A stretch of 64,000 nucleotides of DNA, from assembly GCF_036075115.1 (NCBI RefSeq), contig NZ_CP107958.1:1860001-1924000 (forward strand). Reading direction: 5' to 3'. The notes below the pieces were generated by a model, which made no database searches, was not told the DNA's origin, and was given only the letters and a program-made list of their open reading frames with translations. The position numbers and the translations under genes are program-made. This DNA is from Streptomyces sp. NBC_00377. Its GTDB lineage: Bacteria > Actinomycetota > Actinomycetes > Streptomycetales > Streptomycetaceae. Below, piece after piece: positions 30,412 through 39,452 of the stretch; positions within the stretch are counted from its first letter, which is position 1, and every line of letters begins with the position of its first letter.

Positions 30412-31638
30412 TCACTCTTGCCCCTCTGCCGCACCCCCGTGGAGGCCATCCCAAGTGGTGGCGGCTCCGCGAAGATCTTCTACATCCGGCTTGACGTACC
30501 ACCGCTTGGTCGTCTTTACGTTCGTATGTCCGGCCCATCGCGCGAGGATGTGGTCCGGGACGCCGTTGTTGGCGAGGAAGGTGAAGCACGACGAGCGTGC
30601 GTCGTAGAGCCTGACTCGACGGAGCCCTAGCAACTCCATAAGCCGGTACGCGCGTCGGCGAAGTTGCTTGATCGTGAAGGCGTCGCCCCCCTCATGCGCC
30701 AGCACGTAGCCCGACACCGTGTACGCCTCCCCCAGAGCGAGCCTCTCCTCGGCTTGGAGAGCCCGGAATGCCTTGAGGGCTCCCAGCACCAGCGCCGGCA
30801 GCGGCAGATCCCGCTCACCCGCAAGAGACTTGGTGTCCTTCTCCACCACGTACCGGTTGCCCATCATCGTGCGCGTGTTGGCAATGACGATCGTGGCGTT
30901 CTCCAAGTCAACGTCTTCCCACCGGAGGCCGCAGACTTCAGCTGGACGAAGCCCCATCAGCGAAAGAAGAAGCGCAGCATAGAGACGCTCACCCTTGATT
31001 CCATGGATGAATTTCTGAACCTCCTGGACGTTCCAGGGCGGCACCTCCTCTTTAGTCTTCCGCTCTTCCTTGCGCGCTCTCCGGGGAATGGTCACGTGCG
31101 CAGCGACATTGACGTACACCAACCGCCGGGTAACGGCTCTCCCCAGTGCTTCCTTCAGCCTAGCGAGGCTCATATCCACACTCGTGACACTGAGTGGCGT
31201 CCCGGCCCTTTTACCACGCACGCGGCCATGCGCCAGCGCCCAGTCCCTCCACTCTTCCACGTGCTCTTCAGTAAGGTCCTGGAGACGGATATTGCCGAGC
31301 CTCCCTCGAACTCGTTCCAGGGTAATCGTGTAGTTGTAGATGGTGGTTTCTTCGAGGTCCTCCGCTTTCATGGCCAGCCATCGGTCGAGCCACTCATTCA
31401 CGGTGATCCTGTTGGGCGGCACAAGTGACCCATCATGCCGCCGGTTAGTTATGTTCGCGTACTCAGCCCTAGCTTCCTTCAACGAGTCGAAGGTGCGCCT
31501 CAATTGCTTGCGCTTCCCGGTTTCGGGGTCGATTCCTGCGTCGACAACAAACCGGTATCGAACCTTCCCCTTCGAGTTCGGCGGAAGTTTCTTGATGGGA
31601 TCGGGCAGAATACTCACTCTCCTCGAATAGGCGGACAT
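30412..31638 (-). CDS. int: Tyrosine site-specific integrase
   Basis: A 408-aa phage/ICE-type tyrosine recombinase. It has an N-terminal arm-binding region (about 1-75), a SAM-like core-binding domain (about 75-190) and the catalytic domain. The first Arg is in LMGLRPAEVCGLRW, the box II segment reads RLYDARSSCFTFLA, the second His is in WAGHTNVKTTK, and the nucleophile Tyr is in RWYVKP. The usual LRHT/ARHS histidine is Ser here, which may or may not be tolerated. The gene is visibly less GC-rich than the chromosome around it. Integrases of this type sit next to the attachment site of integrative elements. Confidence 0.92.
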   Translation of the reverse strand: MSAYSRRVSILPDPIKKLPPNSKGKVRYRFVVDAGIDPETGKRKQLRRTFDSLKEARAEYANITNRRHDGSLVPPNRITVNEWLDRWLAMKAEDLEETTIYNYTITLERVRGRLGNIRLQDLTEEHVEEWRDWALAHGRVRGKRAGTPLSVTSVDMSLARLKEALGRAVTRRLVYVNVAAHVTIPRRARKEERKTKEEVPPWNVQEVQKFIHGIKGERLYAALLLSLMGLRPAEVCGLRWEDVDLENATIVIANTRTMMGNRYVVEKDTKSLAGERDLPLPALVLGALKAFRALQAEERLALGEAYTVSGYVLAHEGGDAFTIKQLRRRAYRLMELLGLRRVRLYDARSSCFTFLANNGVPDHILARWAGHTNVKTTKRWYVKPDVEDLRGAATTWDGLHGGAAEGQE

Positions 31639-31745
31639 AACTTCACAACGCCACGTCTACCGATCGATGTAGGCAAACTGGCGGCACTATTCGCTACGGC
31701 TCCACCGCCAAGCACAGCCGGGTACGAACACCATTAATGCTCCAC

Positions 31746-31776
31746 ACGATCCCCGGTTTCGGTAACCGGGGATCGT
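31746..31776. terminator. Perfect 13-bp stem terminator
   Basis: Arms at 31746-31758 and 31764-31776 pair completely around a 5-base loop. It lies upstream of the integrase start and downstream of the degenerate minus-strand genes at 31780-32150, so it would insulate the integrase. Confidence 0.8.
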
Positions 31777-31779
31777 CTG

Positions 31780-32150
31780 CTAGGCATCGCACCCTGCACT
31801 ACGGGAACCTGCCTTCATCCCTTTCTCCGCCTCGGCCAGGCGGTACAAGCGGAGGGCGGGGGTCACGCCATGGGTGACAAGCACCAGTAGCCCGTCGCCG
31901 GTGAGGCGGTCGAGGTTGCGGGCCACGACACGCTCGATGCGCCAACGGCCCTGGAAATGTGGGGAGTTATGGGACCGGGATGTACCACGATGTACGCGTG
32001 GACCTCTCGGTCACAGTGGTAGCCGCGTTGTAGTAAGCCCTCACCGAACATGCCTGCCGCGCAGACGAAGAAGCACAGCGCCGTAGACAGAGCGGCATAG
32101 TCCTCCGTCACCTGGGCGGTCCACGCGTTAGCGGCGCCAAGCGCCATGAG
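31780..32150 (-). pseudogene. Degenerate mobile-element genes (membrane segment plus wHTH-like tail)
   Basis: Two minus-strand frames look like broken pieces. One (32147-31863) has a hydrophobic stretch (ALGAANAWTAQ, then YAALSTALCFFVCAAGMFG) that recalls SpdB-type transfer proteins. In another frame, ending near 31790, RWRIERVVARNLDRLTGDGL continues to a plausible charged C-terminus. A frameshift between them, or two overlapping remnants, would explain this. Function is unassigned and identification is weak. Confidence 0.3.
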
Positions 32151-32466
32151 GGTGGGGGCGGTGAAGACGGGCAGATCGGACTGAGAGAATCTGCAGGTGG
32201 ACCTCCTTGGGACTGCGCTCGTTCACGAGACCGAGTGGCGCGGGCTGTGGCCTGGGGACGGCCGACCGTCTGCCGGTTCGGCTCGGATGCCCGCATCCCT
32301 TTGCCGACCAGGCGTTTTCCCGGTTCGTTGTACGTTGACATGATCCCGGAGGAGGTTCCAGTCCGTTGGGGCACTTTCCCGTCTGCCGTGAGCTGAAGGT
32401 TTCCGGCAGACACTGAACCCTTTCCAACCTCACGTGCCAGCCGGGCAGTTGGGCTGACAGACAGAT

Positions 32467-32521
32467 GAAGCCCCTGGTAGATGGGTTTTCGACCAAGAGA
32501 ACCGTCTCCACCAGGGGCTTC
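32467..32521. repeat. 12-bp inverted repeat just upstream of the transposase start
   Basis: GAAGCCCCTGGT (32467-32478) and ACCAGGGGCTTC (32510-32521) are perfect complements with a 31-base loop, and the right arm ends 2 bases before the ATG. It could protect the transposase from readthrough translation by hiding its start in incoming transcripts. Confidence 0.75.
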
Positions 32522-32523
32522 GC

Positions 32524-33288
32524 ATGCTTGTCTACCCGTCCGGCGTCGACGTGTCCAGCTCTACCCTGCGCTTCCTCGCCGCCCGCCTGAGGGAACACCG
32601 CCGCGCTCTCGGAACCCGATGGCGGCGCCTGAACGCAGGCCGACAGGCCCTGCTCACCCTCGCCCACTTGCGCAACGGCCAGCCCTACGCCCAGCTCGCG
32701 GCCGGATTCGGGATCGCAACCACCACCGCCTACCGATACATCACCGAGGCCGTCAACCTCCTGGCCGCCCTCGCCCCCACCCTCACCGAAGCCGCACGAG
32801 CGGCGTCGACGAAGGCGTACGTGATCCTGGACGGGACCTTCCTGCCCATCGACCGAATCGCTGCCGACCGCCCGTTCTATTCGGGAAAACACAAGAAGCA
32901 CGGCATGAACGTGCAGGTCATAGCCGACCCGAAGGGGCGTCTGATGTGGGCTTCACCAGCCTTGGCCGGCGCCATCCACGACGTCCGAGCCGCGCGCGAG
33001 CACGGCATCATCGACGCCCTCGCCGAGGCCGGCATCAGCTGCTGGGCCGACAAGGGCTACCAGGGCGCAGGCGGCACAGTCCGCCTCCCTTACCGCGGCC
33101 GATGGGACAGCCTCTCCACCGGCCAGCAGGCCGTCAACCGGTCCCACGCAAAGATCCGTGCACTGGTCGAACAAGCCATCGCCACCCTCAAGTCCTGGCG
33201 GCTCCTCCGCAAACTCCGCTGCTCGACGACTCGGATCACGAGCCTCGTCCAAGCCGTCCTGGTCCTCCAGCTCGCTGCCACGGGCTGA
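32524..33288 (+). CDS. IS5-family (DDE_Tnp_4/HARBI-like) transposase
   Basis: A 254-aa transposase with an N-terminal HTH (GQPYAQLAAGFGIATTTAYR, about residues 53-72) and a DDE catalytic domain. The first Asp is in AYVILDGTFLP, the second in SCWADKGYQGAG, and the Glu in ALVEQAIATLKSWR. The length is complete and no frameshift is seen, so it may be functional. Its downstream neighbour ends only three bases away on the other strand. Confidence 0.9.
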   Translation: MLVYPSGVDVSSSTLRFLAARLREHRRALGTRWRRLNAGRQALLTLAHLRNGQPYAQLAAGFGIATTTAYRYITEAVNLLAALAPTLTEAARAASTKAYVILDGTFLPIDRIAADRPFYSGKHKKHGMNVQVIADPKGRLMWASPALAGAIHDVRAAREHGIIDALAEAGISCWADKGYQGAGGTVRLPYRGRWDSLSTGQQAVNRSHAKIRALVEQAIATLKSWRLLRKLRCSTTRITSLVQAVLVLQLAATG

Positions 33289-33290
33289 GA

Positions 33291-33662
33291 TCAACCCGCA
33301 GCATTCACCAGAACCGTCAATTCGGCCTCCGTCGTCCCAGCCCGCAGACGAACGTCGAAGGTGTAGCCCTCATCGCAGAACACCAGGTCGAGGTCCACGG
33401 GTGTCAGTCTGCGGAAGACGATCGCCAACCAGATCGCGTCTTCCTCCCAGACGTCCATGTACAGGCAGGTACTGTCCTCGTGCAGATACGCCTCACCTGG
33501 GCCGTTCTCCGTCTCGAACTGCCATATGAGGCTGCGTACTTCGCTGCGGTGCACCGAGTCGATCTCGACCCCAGACCACCGGGCACGGATCGCGTCAGTC
33601 AGCGCCTCTCGATCGATGCGCCATCCGCCCGCATCACCCTCGACCACCGCCAGAAGCGTCAT
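33291..33662 (-). CDS. Hypothetical protein
   Basis: A 123-aa acidic protein without signal peptide or membrane helix (MTLLAVVEGDAGGWRIDRE, then CLYMDVWEEDAIWLAIVFRR). It looks like the small alpha/beta proteins encoded beside toxin or immunity genes, but I cannot name a family. The coding frame is clean. Its stop nearly abuts the transposase stop, so its 3' end may have been replaced by the insertion. Confidence 0.5.
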   Translation of the reverse strand: MTLLAVVEGDAGGWRIDREALTDAIRARWSGVEIDSVHRSEVRSLIWQFETENGPGEAYLHEDSTCLYMDVWEEDAIWLAIVFRRLTPVDLDLVFCDEGYTFDVRLRAGTTEAELTVLVNAAG

Positions 33663-34046
33663 AGCCAGGGTCTACCAGATGCCCGTGACACAGCGCCGAT
33701 CGGCTGTCGCCTGAAGTTGGAATGGGCTCACTTACTCACTGCTCGGGCCCGACTGCTTGTGCATGGACGCGCGCTGGTCCACTCCCGTACAACCTGCGAC
33801 AGCCACCTCTCCGCCACGGCCGCAGCCGACCCGGCAGCGCTGATCACGACCGTATGGGCATTCTGGGCGGTTGTTCCCGCTTAACGACGGTGTTGCTTTC
33901 TGTCTGACACCCCGGCTGACCTGCTCGTTTGCTTGTTGCACTCAGCCAGGTTGCATTGATACTCATCGGCCATGCACCAATCGACGTACACATCAGCAGG
34001 CTGAGAGTCCTGGGGACTTGCGTTCAGGCCGGCGATCCCGGATGGG
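33663..34046. other. Intergenic region without recognised gene
   Basis: Lower-GC sequence between the hypothetical gene and the broken recombinase. Short ORFs on both strands show no family features. Confidence 0.4.
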
Positions 34047-34412
34047 ATGCCGCTGCTGTTCGACGACGACCTCCTCTTCGAAGACAGCAACGGCGTCCGT
34101 CCCACCACCGTGATCAACTGCTGGGCCTGCGAGCTGCCAGCGAATGGATGCCCATCGCCAAATTCGTGGCACTACTACGTGCGTACGGTGCGTGAGTGGC
34201 TGGTGTTAATATCCGGGCACGGGGTCGCCTTGTTCGACACGCGGCGTCGCCTGAAAGCAGCGTTTAGCGCGTACTAGGTCTATCGAGCCCAGGGTCCCAT
34301 CAAGCACCGCTTCGAGGCGTCCACGTGGAACCAGAACATGGGGATCCTGGCGGGGTTTTACAAGTGGGCGAAGGACGAGGAGTACGCAGACTCCGAGCCG
34401 TTCACGTACCGC
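34047..34412 (+). pseudogene. Tyrosine recombinase N-terminal fragment with internal stop
   Basis: The frame encodes the N-terminal SAM-like domain of a Streptomyces tyrosine recombinase (MPLLFDDDLLFEDSNGVRPT, NSWHYYVRTVREWL). It is interrupted by TAG at 34275-34277. The same frame then resumes with the next conserved block ([24 protein letters not shown]) and ends abruptly at about 34412, where homology switches to a P-type ATPase on the other strand. The catalytic domain is missing, so the gene is dead. Confidence 0.75.
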
Positions 34413-35600
34413 CGTGTCCGAGCCGACCTTGGTAGCGCGCACCCGCAACGTGCCGTTGGCGTTGATCGTCGCGCCGACGACCTGCGAGCCGGGGGCCTTA
34501 TGTACCGGAAGGCTCTCCCCGGTGACCATCGACTCGTCGACCTCGCTCTCACCCTCCTCCACGATCCCGTCGACGGCGATCTTGGCTCCGGGGCGGACCA
34601 GCAGCAGATCACCCGCCACGACCTTTGTGGTGGGCACCTCGATCGGCTCGCCGTCGCGTACGACGAGTGCCTTGGGAGGGGCGAGGTCGAGCAGGGTGCC
34701 GATGGCGTCGTTGGCGCCGCCCCGGGCGCGCATCTCGAACCAGTGGCCGAGCAGCACGAACGAGGCCAGCACGGTGGCCGCCTCGTAGAAGACGTCACCG
34801 CCCCCGGTGAGCGTGATGATCAGGGAGTACAGCCAGCCGGAGCCGACGGCGACCGAAACCAGCACCATCATGTCCAGGGTGCGGGGGCGCAGGGCCCGTA
34901 CGGCGCCGTCGAAGAAGATCGAGCACGCGTAGAAGATCACAGGAAGGCTCAGCAGCAGCGCCCAGACATCCTGGCGCAGCCCGAAGGGAACGGGGACGTC
35001 CAGGCCGAAGACGTCCTCGCCGATCGGCGACCAGATGACGATGGGGATCGAGAACAACAGCGCCACCAGGAAGCGGTTGCGCATGTCGGCCACCATCGCT
35101 GCCATCGACATGGCCTCGCGCCCGCCGTGCCCCATCAGCTCGTGCGGCGTCGGCATCCCCTCGGCCTCGGCGGGAGCCTCGGGTGCCGCGTGCTCGATGT
35201 GCTCTGTGGGCGCGGTCGGAGCGGCCACCGGCGCGGCATGGCTCTCATGAGCCGCGTGCCGGTCCTCCGTCTCAACGACGAGGGGATCGGATTCGGCCAT
35301 CGGATCGCAGACATGGGACGGTACCGACTGGCCCGCGCAGTGGTAGCCGCATTCCTCCACCCAGCGGCGCAGCTCGGCCAGCGACGTACGCCGCGGATCG
35401 AAGACCACGGTCGCCGACTGCGCGACCGGGTTGACCTCAACCTCAATTACGCCAGGGCGCCGCCCCAACACGGTCGCGACGGTGCTCTGCTGCGACGCCC
35501 ACGCCAGGCCGCGCACATCCAAGACCGCAGTACTGCGCTCCTTACCGGGACCCTCGCGGTGAGTCGCGTCATGATCGTGATGATCGGCGTGATGAGGCAC
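34410..35600 (-). pseudogene. Copper-type P1B ATPase, truncated after the actuator domain
   Basis: The remaining part, about 397 codons, has a His-rich N-terminus ([10 protein letters not shown]) and a degenerate HMA-like domain without CxxC. A linker, four transmembrane helices ([14 protein letters not shown] onward) and the actuator loop ([20 protein letters not shown]) follow. Homology stops at KVGSDTA. The CPx helix, the DKTGT phosphorylation site and the ATP domain are all missing; the residual frame runs on antisense to the recombinase fragment to 34206. GTG 35600 is preferred over GTG 35606 because AAGGAGG is then seven bases upstream. It cannot pump metal. Confidence 0.85.
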
Positions 35601-35795
35601 GGTCACCCCTCCTTCGACGGGTGAGACCGGGACAGTCGTCGGGCGGAGCGCCGGTGGTGAGATCCTGCGGCCGATTGTCCCCCGGCCGCACGCCTGGGCA
35701 ACAGCCGGAGCCGGGACGGGGCGGTGAGCGCGGCCAGGATCCGGGCCGCCTGGACGACCGACGCGGCCCGCCGCTCGGCGATGTCTGGTCGGCTG

Positions 35796-36445
35796 TCATG
35801 GCCTCTTGCCCTTCTGCCGGGCGGCTTGGCGCTGGAGCTCACGGATCCTGTGCGGGGGACGCATCCTGTGCGAGAGCCACAGCCCGCTGATGACAGCGGC
35901 GAGGGCCAGGCCGAGCAGGACCGTGTCCCCGGCGTCGGCAATGCCGCGCGCGGGCCGGAATTCGGCGTCGGCAATGCCGCGCGCGGGCCGGAACTCGTCC
36001 AGCACCGCGCTCGTGCCGGTCTCGGTTCCCGTCGCGAACGGCCGCTCTGCGGGGAGGAGGGCAGCTTCCCGCCGAGCGCGTCCAGCAGGAGGACGCGCGC
36101 CCGTGGGAAGGCAGTCTCGTCCGGCCCCGGACCCTCCACGACTTCGAGAGCCTGACGGCCGAGACCAAGGTCGACGCCCTCCTTGTCCGGGGCCTCCAGG
36201 GCGTCTTCGATACGTTCGCCCACCCGCTCCTCGCCTGCGTCGTTGGCGGTCAGGGCGATGGCCTGCTCGATGAGTACCGGCGCTTCCCGGCTCTCTTCCT
36301 CATCCGCCCGGGCCTGCCCAGGGAACACTGGGATGAGGACCAGGACGAGCACCGTGACGGCCAGCGCCACGGCACTCCGGAGGTCGAGGCTGCCGTACCG
36401 CCTCGACCGCGGGCTTCTTCTCCGGGCGGGTGGGTCCTCACCCAT
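35796..36445 (-). pseudogene. Frameshifted secreted/membrane stress-island protein
   Basis: The 5' part (from the ATG at 36445) encodes a signal peptide (AVALAVTVLVLVLIPVFPGQ, ARADEE) and a helical extracytoplasmic domain (IEQAIALTANDAGEERVGER). The 3' part, in another frame and ending at 35796, encodes a linker, a C-terminal transmembrane helix (DTVLLGLALAAVISGLWLS) and a basic tail. The switch lies near 36040-36060 in a C-rich tract, so a one-base indel is likely. The architecture is signal peptide, domain, membrane anchor. The function is unknown. A sequencing error is possible. Confidence 0.6.
35930..35995 (-). repeat. 33-bp in-frame tandem duplication
   Basis: Copies at 35930-35962 and 35963-35995 differ at one base and duplicate the 11-residue segment EFRPARGIADA in the C-terminal part of the frameshifted gene. 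Confidence 0.9.
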
Positions 36446-36824
36446 GAGTGTCTCCGCGGCTGCCTGACCAGCGCCGCTGTCTCCCTAGAGACTGGTGGGT
36501 ACCGGGAGGGATCCGGCTCCGTGACCCGCCGAGACCCTGAGGTCATCACTCCTCCGCGTACCGACGGCGACGTGTGACGGCCCGCCGGTCCCATCAGGCA
36601 GCAACACGTATGCGCCCCGGTCAGTAGTGGGCCATGCCGTCACGCGGGGACGACGGGTGCTTCCGCGGGCTACTCGGGAATGCGGAGGATTTCCGGACGA
36701 TGGATGCTGGTCGGGCAAGGAGCAGGGAGGCTGGCCATGCGCCAGGGCGTGCCCCCTGCCGCCTCGGTTCGATGCGGGAAGCCTGTCCGCCATGCCGAGG
36801 TCGTGCCCCACGGAGGTACCGGCC
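36446..36824. other. Intergenic region between the broken membrane gene and the universal stress gene
   Basis: No gene is supported here; open frames are compositional. It must hold the promoter of the universal stress gene. Confidence 0.45.
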
Positions 36825-37697
36825 ATGGAAGCAGTCGTCACCGCGGGCCTCGACGGTTCCCCGGAGAGCCGATCCGCCGCGCGCTGGGCGGCAGATGAGG
36901 CGGCGCGGCGCGGGCTGTCGCTGCGGCTGGTCCATGCGTCGGTGCCGCTCGCGCCCACGGCGGCGGACATCCCTTCCAAGAACACGCAACGCCACTGGGC
37001 CCAGCGCCTCCTGCGCGATACGGAGAGCGAACTGCGCGAGCTCCACCCAGGTCTGCCCATCACCACGGAGCTGATCTCGGAGGAAACCACCGACGCACTG
37101 CTCACTGCCGGGGAAGCCTGCGCGATGCTGGTGCTCGGCTCACGAGGCATCGGCCCGGTCGCGGGCTTCTTCCTCGGCGACATCGGCCTGCACGTGGTGG
37201 CACGAGCCGACCGTCCCGTCGTTCTGGTCCGCGCCGGCGAGCAGCAGAACGATCAGGCATCCCGTGCTGAAGCCACCAGCGTGGTTGTGGGCCTGAGCCT
37301 GCGCCGGCGGTGTGAAGAGGTGCTGGAGTTCGCCTTCGCTGCCGCGGCCCGGCGCGGCACCGTACTCCGTGCCGTCCACTGCAGGAGTCTGCCGGTCCCG
37401 GCCTCCGCGTTGTGGTATCCGAGCCCCGAGGCCGCCGAAGCCGTCGCGCGTGCGGTGAGCCAGGAACTGCGCACGGTCCTGCGCCCATGGCAGGAGAGGT
37501 TCCCCGGAGTGCGGGTCATCGATGAAGTCATGTTCGACAGCGCCGCACGGGCCATGGCGACCGTGGCGTCAGGATCCACCCTCCTAGTCATGGGCCGTCG
37601 GCGGGACCGCCCCGCCCTTGCACCGGACATCGGTCCAGTAGCCCACGCCGCCATTCACCACGCCATATGCCCGGTCGCTGTCGTCGCTCACGACTGA
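36825..37697 (+). CDS. Universal stress protein, tandem UspA domains
   Basis: A 290-aa protein made of two UspA domains (about 1-140 and 150-290). Domain one starts AVVTAGLDGSPESRSAARWA and has the ATP-binding loop LVLGSRGIGPVAGFFLGDIG. Domain two has STLLVMGRRRDRPALAPDIG, a weaker version of the motif. Such proteins bind ATP and accumulate under hypoxia, stasis or envelope stress. The ATG at 36825 has CGGAGG nine bases upstream; the frame extends further upstream without homology. It opens the stress block that continues with the 17M-like protein and the Psp operon. Confidence 0.9.
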   Translation: MEAVVTAGLDGSPESRSAARWAADEAARRGLSLRLVHASVPLAPTAADIPSKNTQRHWAQRLLRDTESELRELHPGLPITTELISEETTDALLTAGEACAMLVLGSRGIGPVAGFFLGDIGLHVVARADRPVVLVRAGEQQNDQASRAEATSVVVGLSLRRRCEEVLEFAFAAAARRGTVLRAVHCRSLPVPASALWYPSPEAAEAVARAVSQELRTVLRPWQERFPGVRVIDEVMFDSAARAMATVASGSTLLVMGRRRDRPALAPDIGPVAHAAIHHAICPVAVVAHD

Positions 37698-37862
37698 TCT
37701 GGTGAATCCGTGCCGTTCACGGGCCGCACCCGCGCCAGGCGTGTCCTCATCAGGGCGGACACAGCCGGTCAGCGGCCGACGGAACCGGCGAAAGCGCCAA
37801 CAAACCACCAGAGGAGAATGGAGCGTCCGCCGCCCTGCCCAGTGCGACCAGGGCGGTGGGGG

Positions 37863-38342
37863 TCAGTCTTCGCGCCAGCCGAGTTTGATCAGCATGTTCT
37901 TGGCCTCCTCGGCGACCTCGGCGTCGGCGACCACGTCGTAACGGGCGGCCACGATCTGGCTGCGGGAGGAGAAGTCGCGGTGGCCACCGCTGAGGGCATG
38001 ACCGGCGAAGCCGAAGACCGCGCCGAAGACGGCGCCGTAGGCCAGCCCGCTTAGCATCAGGACCAAGACGTGGTGGTTGCCGGCGGCGAACACCGACAGC
38101 AGCAACCCGACCAGCAGCCCGAACCAGGCGCCAGTGCCTGCCCCCGCCAGGGCGGCCCGGCCGCGGGTGAGACGGCCGAGGACGGTCTCGACCGTGCGCA
38201 GGTCGGTACCGATGATCGCGGTGCGTTCCACCGGAAATCTGTTGTCGGACAGGAAGTCGACGGCGCGTTGGGCGCCGTTGTAGGTCGGGTACGAGCCGAC
38301 AACCGGACGGTCGACCTGCGCAGTGGGCGGGTGCTGGGTCAT
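37863..38342 (-). CDS. General stress protein 17M-like membrane protein
   Basis: A 159-aa protein with an N-terminal YflT/GSP17M-type alpha/beta segment (VVGSYPTYNGAQRAVDFLSD). A central glycine-rich pair of membrane helices spans about residues 65-120 (GTGAWFGLLVGLLLSVFA; GAVFGAVFGFAGHAL), and a short cytosolic tail ends in EEAKNMLIKLGW. The family is stress-induced in many actinobacteria, but its role is unknown. GAAGGGAG precedes the ATG at 38342. It converges on the universal stress gene and is divergent from pspA, with 333 bp of promoter space. Confidence 0.8.
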   Translation of the reverse strand: MTQHPPTAQVDRPVVGSYPTYNGAQRAVDFLSDNRFPVERTAIIGTDLRTVETVLGRLTRGRAALAGAGTGAWFGLLVGLLLSVFAAGNHHVLVLMLSGLAYGAVFGAVFGFAGHALSGGHRDFSSRSQIVAARYDVVADAEVAEEAKNMLIKLGWRED

Positions 38343-38675
38343 CGAAGGACTCCCTTCATCATCAAGCAGCCTGCGCCAGTGCCACCTCTCGTGCAACGCC
38401 CACTGGCGTGGGTGAGCGCATGCAGAGCGGCGACGTCGGGGATCTGCAGAACGCGGGTGGCTTCGTCGAGCCTGCTCGTGGGGTGCGGACCCGGTACAGG
38501 GCCCGACCGGCCCCGAGTGGGGGCCGGCCGGTCCCTACCCCGCTGGGTATCGCGGGGCGAGGATGGCCGGGAGCACCAGGGATCGCGGTTGCGGCCCGGA
38601 CCACCGGGCCGGAGTCTGAAGGTGTCCGCCGAGTGGCCTGGCTGATTCCTCACCCCTCGAGAGGAGGCGGCCTTA

Positions 38676-39452
38676 ATGAGCAGCATCGCTCACCGCATCG
38701 CCGCCCTGTTCCGGATCAAGGCGAACAAGGCCCTGGACAAGGCCGAGGACCCCCGCGAGGTCCTGGACTACTCCTACGAGCAGCAGCTCCAGATGTTGCA
38801 GAAGGTGCGGCGCGGCGTGGCCGATGTGGCCACCAGCCGCAAACGCCTCGACTTGCAGATCAGCCAGTTGCAGCAGTCCGGCGGCAAGCTGGAGGGACAG
38901 GCCCAGCAGGCACTCGCCGCCGGGCGCGAGGATCTCGCCCGCGAAGCCCTGACCCGGCGCACAGCCGTGTCCTCCCAGATCACCGACCTGCAGACCCAGC
39001 AGGCGTCGCTGCAGGACCAGGAGGAGAAGCTCACCCTCGCCACGCAGCGCCTGCAGGCGAAGGTCGACTCGTTCCGTACCCGCAAGGAGACGATCAAGGC
39101 CACTTACACCGCGGCCGAGGCGCAGACCCGTATCACCGAGGCCGTCACCGGCATCGGTGAGGAGATGGGCGATGTCGGCTTGGCCATGCAGCGTGCCCAG
39201 GACAAGACCGAGCAGCTGCAGGCCCGCGCCGGCGCACTGGACGAGCTGATCGCCTCCGGCGCGCTGGAGGACGCCACCCTGCCAGCCGGCCGTGACGACA
39301 TCCAGGCCGAACTCGAACGCGTCACCGCAGGCGGCGACGTGGACAAGGAACTGGCCATGATGAAGGCGCAGCTCCCGGCGGCTTCCACCCCGCCGGCCGT
39401 GGAGGGCGGCGGGGCCAGGCAGGCACCGCCGGACCAGGAGGCGACGTCATGA
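38676..39452 (+). CDS. pspA: PspA/IM30 (ESCRT-III-like) envelope stress protein
   Basis: A 258-aa protein that is almost entirely coiled coil and has the PspA fold: an N-terminal amphipathic helix (SSIAHRIAALFRIKANKALD), the conserved hairpin start AEDPREVLDYSYEQQLQMLQ, and long helices through about residue 215. These proteins assemble on damaged inner membranes and keep the proton-motive force. A GAGGAGG ribosome site lies upstream. It begins a four-gene operon and overlaps the next gene by 4 bases. A GGGTAT element at 38545-38550 resembles a SigB-type -10, but a matching -35 is not evident. Confidence 0.93.
   Translation: MSSIAHRIAALFRIKANKALDKAEDPREVLDYSYEQQLQMLQKVRRGVADVATSRKRLDLQISQLQQSGGKLEGQAQQALAAGREDLAREALTRRTAVSSQITDLQTQQASLQDQEEKLTLATQRLQAKVDSFRTRKETIKATYTAAEAQTRITEAVTGIGEEMGDVGLAMQRAQDKTEQLQARAGALDELIASGALEDATLPAGRDDIQAELERVTAGGDVDKELAMMKAQLPAASTPPAVEGGGARQAPPDQEATS

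Larger units (their letters stand above)
32467..33290 (+). mobile_element. IS5-type insertion sequence (ends not resolved)
   Basis: The segment contains a complete DDE transposase gene preceded by a long hairpin. I could not find convincing terminal inverted repeats or a target-site duplication by eye, so the limits given are only the hairpin and the transposase stop. Confidence 0.6.

Noticed and set aside
33663..34046. Short ORFs on both strands between the hypothetical gene and the broken recombinase
   Set aside because: No ribosome sites, codon bias or family features.
35569..35799. 76-codon ORF overlapping the stop of the frameshifted membrane gene
   Set aside because: Low-complexity Arg/Pro/Ser product that overlaps the start of the ATPase fragment.
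38545..38550. SigB-type promoter for the psp operon
   Set aside because: GGGTAT matches the -10, but the GNNT -35 at 14-16 bases is missing, so it was mentioned only as a resemblance.
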